The notes beneath the pieces were generated by a model. It was not told the origin of the DNA. It did no database searches and was given only the letters and a program-made list of their open reading frames with translations. Positions 61,066 to 64,000 of a stretch of 64,000 nt of DNA are shown here, piece after piece; within the stretch, counting starts at the first letter, position 1; each line of letters opens with the position of its first letter. Made by a program: the position numbers and the translations under genes. Source of the stretch: Fidelibacterota bacterium (GTDB lineage: Bacteria > Marinisomatota > Marinisomatia > Marinisomatales > UBA1611); NCBI GenBank assembly GCA_002718285.1, contig PBAR01000023.1, positions 1 through 64,000 of the forward strand, read 5' to 3'.

Positions 61066-61953
61066 GTGAAAATATCTTTTATTTTGGCTGTTATGTTTAA
61101 TGTAATTCTGGCAAATAGCCAAGGTAAAATGATTTTGATGCTTAACCAATTTGAAAATGAAATCCCCGAATTAAATTCTGCGCTTGAAGCAAATTTCAGC
61201 GGATCAGAGTTTCAATTCAGAGAACCTATAGAAAAATTAATCACTGATATTGATACCGAGCAATATCCGGCGGCAAGCAGGATGGGTCTGGTCAAGATGA
61301 TCGGGAATGAATACAATGTGGACTATATTATTTATAATCAAATAAAGAATAAGAACCAACGTTTTTATCTAGAAGGACAGATTTTTAGCACCCGTTCTGG
61401 AGGGCTTATTCTAAGACGTAAGCTTGATTTACTAAACTATTCAGAAGGTCAAATAAATGAGCTTAATATTTGGGTTGGAGAGATTATAAATGTTATTTAT
61501 CCAGGATGGATTCAAAATAGGGAATCTATCCTATTCGCAGATCCAGATGATATAACCTATGAAAAAACACCCATGGGTGCCGCTATGCGGAGTTTGGCTA
61601 TACCAGGCTGGGGTCAAGCTTACTCAGGGAAAAAAATATCAGCTGCATTTTGGGCAGGTCTGGAATCATCTTTGAGTATTGGGATTTTACTAAGTTTTCT
61701 CAATTATAATACTTCATCAAAAAGTTTTTTAAAATACCAACAAGATTACAATAATACAGATGATGAAAAAGAAATAGCCAAGTATAGATCACTTGCTATT
61801 TCTGAACATGCCAAACATGTACGTTATAATAATTTAATGATAGCTTTTGCATCCATCACGGGTACTACCTGGGTAGCAAACAGCGTTCATGCCTGGATAG
61901 TAGGTCCTAGACCCTTTCACGAAATATATCGAGAATGGGAAACAGAACGTTAA
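61066..61953 (+). CDS. DUF5683 exported protein
   Basis: It starts at GTG 61066. The 295-residue protein has a signal peptide (ISFILAVMFNVILANSQ). A TolB/CsgG-like N-terminal half (DIDTEQYPAASRMGLVKMIG, YNVDYIIYNQIKNKNQ) leads to a DUF5683 domain with PMGAAMRSLAIPGWGQAYSG and two helices (AAFWAGLESSLSIGILLSFL, NLMIAFASITGTTWVANSVH). DUF5683 proteins are common in FCB bacteria; the role is unknown. It resembles in layout the CsgG-like protein at 41895. Confidence 0.78.
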   Translation: MKISFILAVMFNVILANSQGKMILMLNQFENEIPELNSALEANFSGSEFQFREPIEKLITDIDTEQYPAASRMGLVKMIGNEYNVDYIIYNQIKNKNQRFYLEGQIFSTRSGGLILRRKLDLLNYSEGQINELNIWVGEIINVIYPGWIQNRESILFADPDDITYEKTPMGAAMRSLAIPGWGQAYSGKKISAAFWAGLESSLSIGILLSFLNYNTSSKSFLKYQQDYNNTDDEKEIAKYRSLAISEHAKHVRYNNLMIAFASITGTTWVANSVHAWIVGPRPFHEIYREWETER

Positions 61954-61967
61954 ATAGTGTTTGGAAT

Positions 61968-62516
61968 ATGAAAAAGTTATATCATTTGTTTTTGTTTTTC
62001 CTGTTTTCTTGGTCATGTACTATACACAAAAAGGAGCTGGATAATCCTGTTGATTATGAAGCTGATTATGCTGCGTTACCCCCGTCTCTGGTTTTTTATC
62101 CCAAGACCCAACAAAAGACAATAAATGATTCTATAAAAGTAGAATCATTTATTGTCTTTAAATCCGATTCTGTTATCCCTTTTTCTGGAGTGCAGTTGGT
62201 AATTAATTATGATAATGCACTTCTGGAATTAGATACCTTAAAGCCAGGTTTGTTTATTACGGATACTTCTAAAGTAAATCCATTGTTTGTTTACAACAAT
62301 GACACGCCTGGTAATATAGAAGTATTTTCCTATTTTCTTGATACAACAAAGATTAGTATCGAAGGAACTGGCCACCTAGCAGACATTATTTTTCAACCTC
62401 TATCAACTGGTACTGGAACAGTTGATTATGATCTTGAAAATTGTCAAATCATTGATCACCATGATAGTATTATTAAATTGAATGGTGAACGCACAGCGGA
62501 AGTTGTTATTCAATGA
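61968..62516 (+). CDS. Lipoprotein with cohesin-like domain
   Basis: The start is ATG 61968 (KKLYHLFLFFLFSWSC lipobox signal); an upstream in-frame ATG at 61935 adds 11 residues and overlaps the prior gene. The protein is about 182 residues. The mature part has a cohesin pattern: SIKVESFIVFKSD, GVQLVINYDNALLELDTLKP, GNIEVFSYFLDTTK, GTGHLADIIFQPLSTGTGTV and NGERTAEVVI. Cohesins bind dockerins, and a dockerin-type tail is on the hydrolase at 47785 in this window. It is coupled to the LamG gene by an ATGA overlap. Confidence 0.7.
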   Translation: MKKLYHLFLFFLFSWSCTIHKKELDNPVDYEADYAALPPSLVFYPKTQQKTINDSIKVESFIVFKSDSVIPFSGVQLVINYDNALLELDTLKPGLFITDTSKVNPLFVYNNDTPGNIEVFSYFLDTTKISIEGTGHLADIIFQPLSTGTGTVDYDLENCQIIDHHDSIIKLNGERTAEVVIQ

Positions 62517-64000
62517 GAAAATATTTTTTATTCCTTATTATTTTATCTTCTCCTTTATTCATAAAGGGTCAGATTCTGTATGAAGAAAATTTTAGTACGG
62601 GAAGTTGGCCAACAGGATGGAATCATGAAGGGAATTGGGAAGTTAGTAGTAGCTATCAGGGGAATGATACACCGCCAGCCGCACTTTTTAACTGGTCTCC
62701 TCAGGCATATAATTTTGAACAAAGTGCAACTACTCCTTTGATAGATGTTGGAGACAATGAAGGAGTACTCGTTGAATTTTATTTTGCCCTTGATTTTTAT
62801 GGGCAGGGAGAATTGAATGGACTAAAAATTTCCTATAATGGAGGTGGTGGATGGATTGATGTTTTAAGCTATGCTATAGGTCCTGGCTTAACGATTCAAA
62901 ATAATCCCTGGACCAGTACAGAATCATTTACAGCTGATATTTCCAGTGGAAACAATCTTCAGGTTCGTTGGACAGCTTACGGTACAAATTCTTGGGCAAT
63001 TGATGGTTGGATTGTTGATAATATCAAATTTTATGCACTTCCCAAGTTAACCAGTGTTGCAATCCAATCATCAAACGAAGATCCAACATCAGCAATTACA
63101 GGTACGGATGTTTCACTAAATTTTACCGCAAATACATCTTTAGCAGGTAATCCGTATGTTCAGATCAATGGTAATGCTTGTAGTGTAAGTAATACGACTG
63201 GAACAAACTGGGTTGCTTCTTATACAGTACAAAGCTCTGATCCTGATGGTCCATTACAGTTTACGATTGATTTTACTAGTGCAAATGGTATCGATGGTAA
63301 GACTGTGAAACAGACTATTGGCGGTAGCAAAGTGATTGTTGATAATTCTGATCCTCCTCCATTTACAGTTGGAGTTATTACTAGTAGTGGTGGAACCGTT
63401 GCGCCCAGTATCTGGAACAGTACAAATACAGCTATTGGATTGGAGGTAAATGTCCCGCAGGATTCAGCGGTAGCAAGTTTTAATTATTACCAAGGGAATA
63501 GCTTGCAATTTGATGGGAATGATGATGAAGTATCCATTATAGGTAATTCCTATCAAAGTTTAATAACCAATACTCTTACTATTGAATCCTGGGTAAAACC
63601 TGGTGTAGCCCCTGTTGATTATGATGGTTTTTTAAGTTATGCAATGGATGCTGGAGGGACTCAAGCTGGTTTTGGATTCTCCTTTTATTTAACTGGCTGG
63701 CGATTTTTTCTGAAAACGACATCAAATCAAATTAATTATGGTAGTATGGCAGGTTCTCAAATGCCTGTTGGACAATGGAGCCATATTGCTGCTACATATG
63801 ATGGCTCTGAAGTGAAATTATATCGAAACGGAGCGCTAGTTGATTCTGCGGATGCTATGGGTAATGTAAAGTGGTCTGGTGCACCAGCAGAAATGGTTTT
63901 GGGGAATTTCCCGAAAGATGGAGCTGGCCATTTTTTTCAGGGTAGCATTGATGAAGTTCGTTTATGGAATATTGTGCGTACAAAAGATCAATTAAAGGCC
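62513..64000 (+). CDS. Large exported LamG-domain protein, 3' end outside window
   Basis: It begins at ATG 62513, overlapping the cohesin-like gene stop (ATGA), and is open to the window end (at least 496 residues). Signal peptide (RKYFLFLIILSSPLFIKGQ), then a jelly-roll/MAM-like domain (FSTGSWPTGWNHEGNWEVSS, about 25-185). An Ig-like segment follows, then a LamG/concanavalin domain from about residue 325 (NSLQFDGNDDEVSIIGN, TNTLTIESWVKPG, SHIAATYDGSEVKLYRNG, IDEVRLWN). Such proteins are surface adhesins or glycan binders, often with a T9SS tail, which would lie beyond the window. It is coupled to the cohesin lipoprotein gene. Confidence 0.85.
   Translation, partial: MRKYFLFLIILSSPLFIKGQILYEENFSTGSWPTGWNHEGNWEVSSSYQGNDTPPAALFNWSPQAYNFEQSATTPLIDVGDNEGVLVEFYFALDFYGQGELNGLKISYNGGGGWIDVLSYAIGPGLTIQNNPWTSTESFTADISSGNNLQVRWTAYGTNSWAIDGWIVDNIKFYALPKLTSVAIQSSNEDPTSAITGTDVSLNFTANTSLAGNPYVQINGNACSVSNTTGTNWVASYTVQSSDPDGPLQFTIDFTSANGIDGKTVKQTIGGSKVIVDNSDPPPFTVGVITSSGGTVAPSIWNSTNTAIGLEVNVPQDSAVASFNYYQGNSLQFDGNDDEVSIIGNSYQSLITNTLTIESWVKPGVAPVDYDGFLSYAMDAGGTQAGFGFSFYLTGWRFFLKTTSNQINYGSMAGSQMPVGQWSHIAATYDGSEVKLYRNGALVDSADAMGNVKWSGAPAEMVLGNFPKDGAGHFFQGSIDEVRLWNIVRTKDQLKA

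Noticed and set aside
1..64000. CRISPR arrays, insertion sequences, phage or integrase genes
   Set aside because: No spaced direct repeats of CRISPR type, transposase or integrase motifs were seen. The tRNA has no neighbouring integrase or repeated 3' end.

Overview
This is an AT-rich bacterial chromosome window from an envelope-elaborate Gram-negative lineage of the FCB superphylum. The best guess is Candidatus Marinimicrobia (SAR406) or a close relative. Reasons: three large TonB-dependent receptors with carboxypeptidase-regulatory-like N-terminal domains, a PorV/PorQ-family protein, several secreted proteins ending in type IX secretion (T9SS)-like sorting domains, FG-GAP/UnbV, LamG, cohesin and dockerin modules, and a sigma/FecR/receptor cassette. 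The lineage is inferred; no rRNA is present.

Layout. 1-230: 5' part of a LamG-protein gene with an in-frame TAA. 567-698: tRNA-Lys(UUU) and its terminator. 991-6818: receptor, T9SS-sorted protein and PorV-like operon. 6931-10133: UnbV/FG-GAP protein plus TPR protein. 10218-16573 (minus): five overlapping genes for a Rieske oxygenase, two FAD oxidoreductases, a GcvT-like methyltransferase and a dimethylargininase-like enzyme, divergent from a PLP decarboxylase and near an M20 peptidase and an APC transporter. 20905-23467 (minus): queC-queE-queD-queF. 23745-27987: secreted proteins including an ENPP-like phosphodiesterase and an S1/P1 nuclease. 27988-34319: gpmA, an SRAP protein, a second receptor, and a DUF1080 gene split by a T8 tract. 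34329-41770 (minus): DNA methyltransferase, yqeY, cvpA, dnaG and three envelope genes. 41895-52500: CsgG-like protein, amidase, a probable selenoprotein, glyoxalase, a triple-PAS nucleotide cyclase, a dockerin-tagged hydrolase, a Gfo/Idh oxidoreductase, a ThuA gene interrupted by TAG, and a lipoprotein. 52801-55394: htpG and tmRNA. 55403-59455 (minus): ECF sigma, FecR and TonB receptor. 59620-64000: PEGA, DUF5683, cohesin-like and LamG proteins.

The strongest novelty is at 44523-45293. A secreted thioredoxin-like protein with a T9SS-type C-terminus has an in-frame UGA exactly at the first position of a UxxC redox motif. A short GC hairpin with a G-starting loop lies at the spacing expected of a bacterial SECIS. 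This suggests an exported selenoprotein resembling the N-terminal domain of selenoprotein P. The second candidate system is the Rieske/FAD/FAD/GcvT/DDAH cluster, which looks like an N-demethylation or methylated-amino-acid catabolic pathway with one-carbon transfer to folate. Three other genes carry lesions: a TAA in the LamG gene, a TAG replacing a conserved Trp in ThuA, and a one-base slip in a T8 tract inside the DUF1080 signal peptide. They could reflect decay, phase variation or assembly error.
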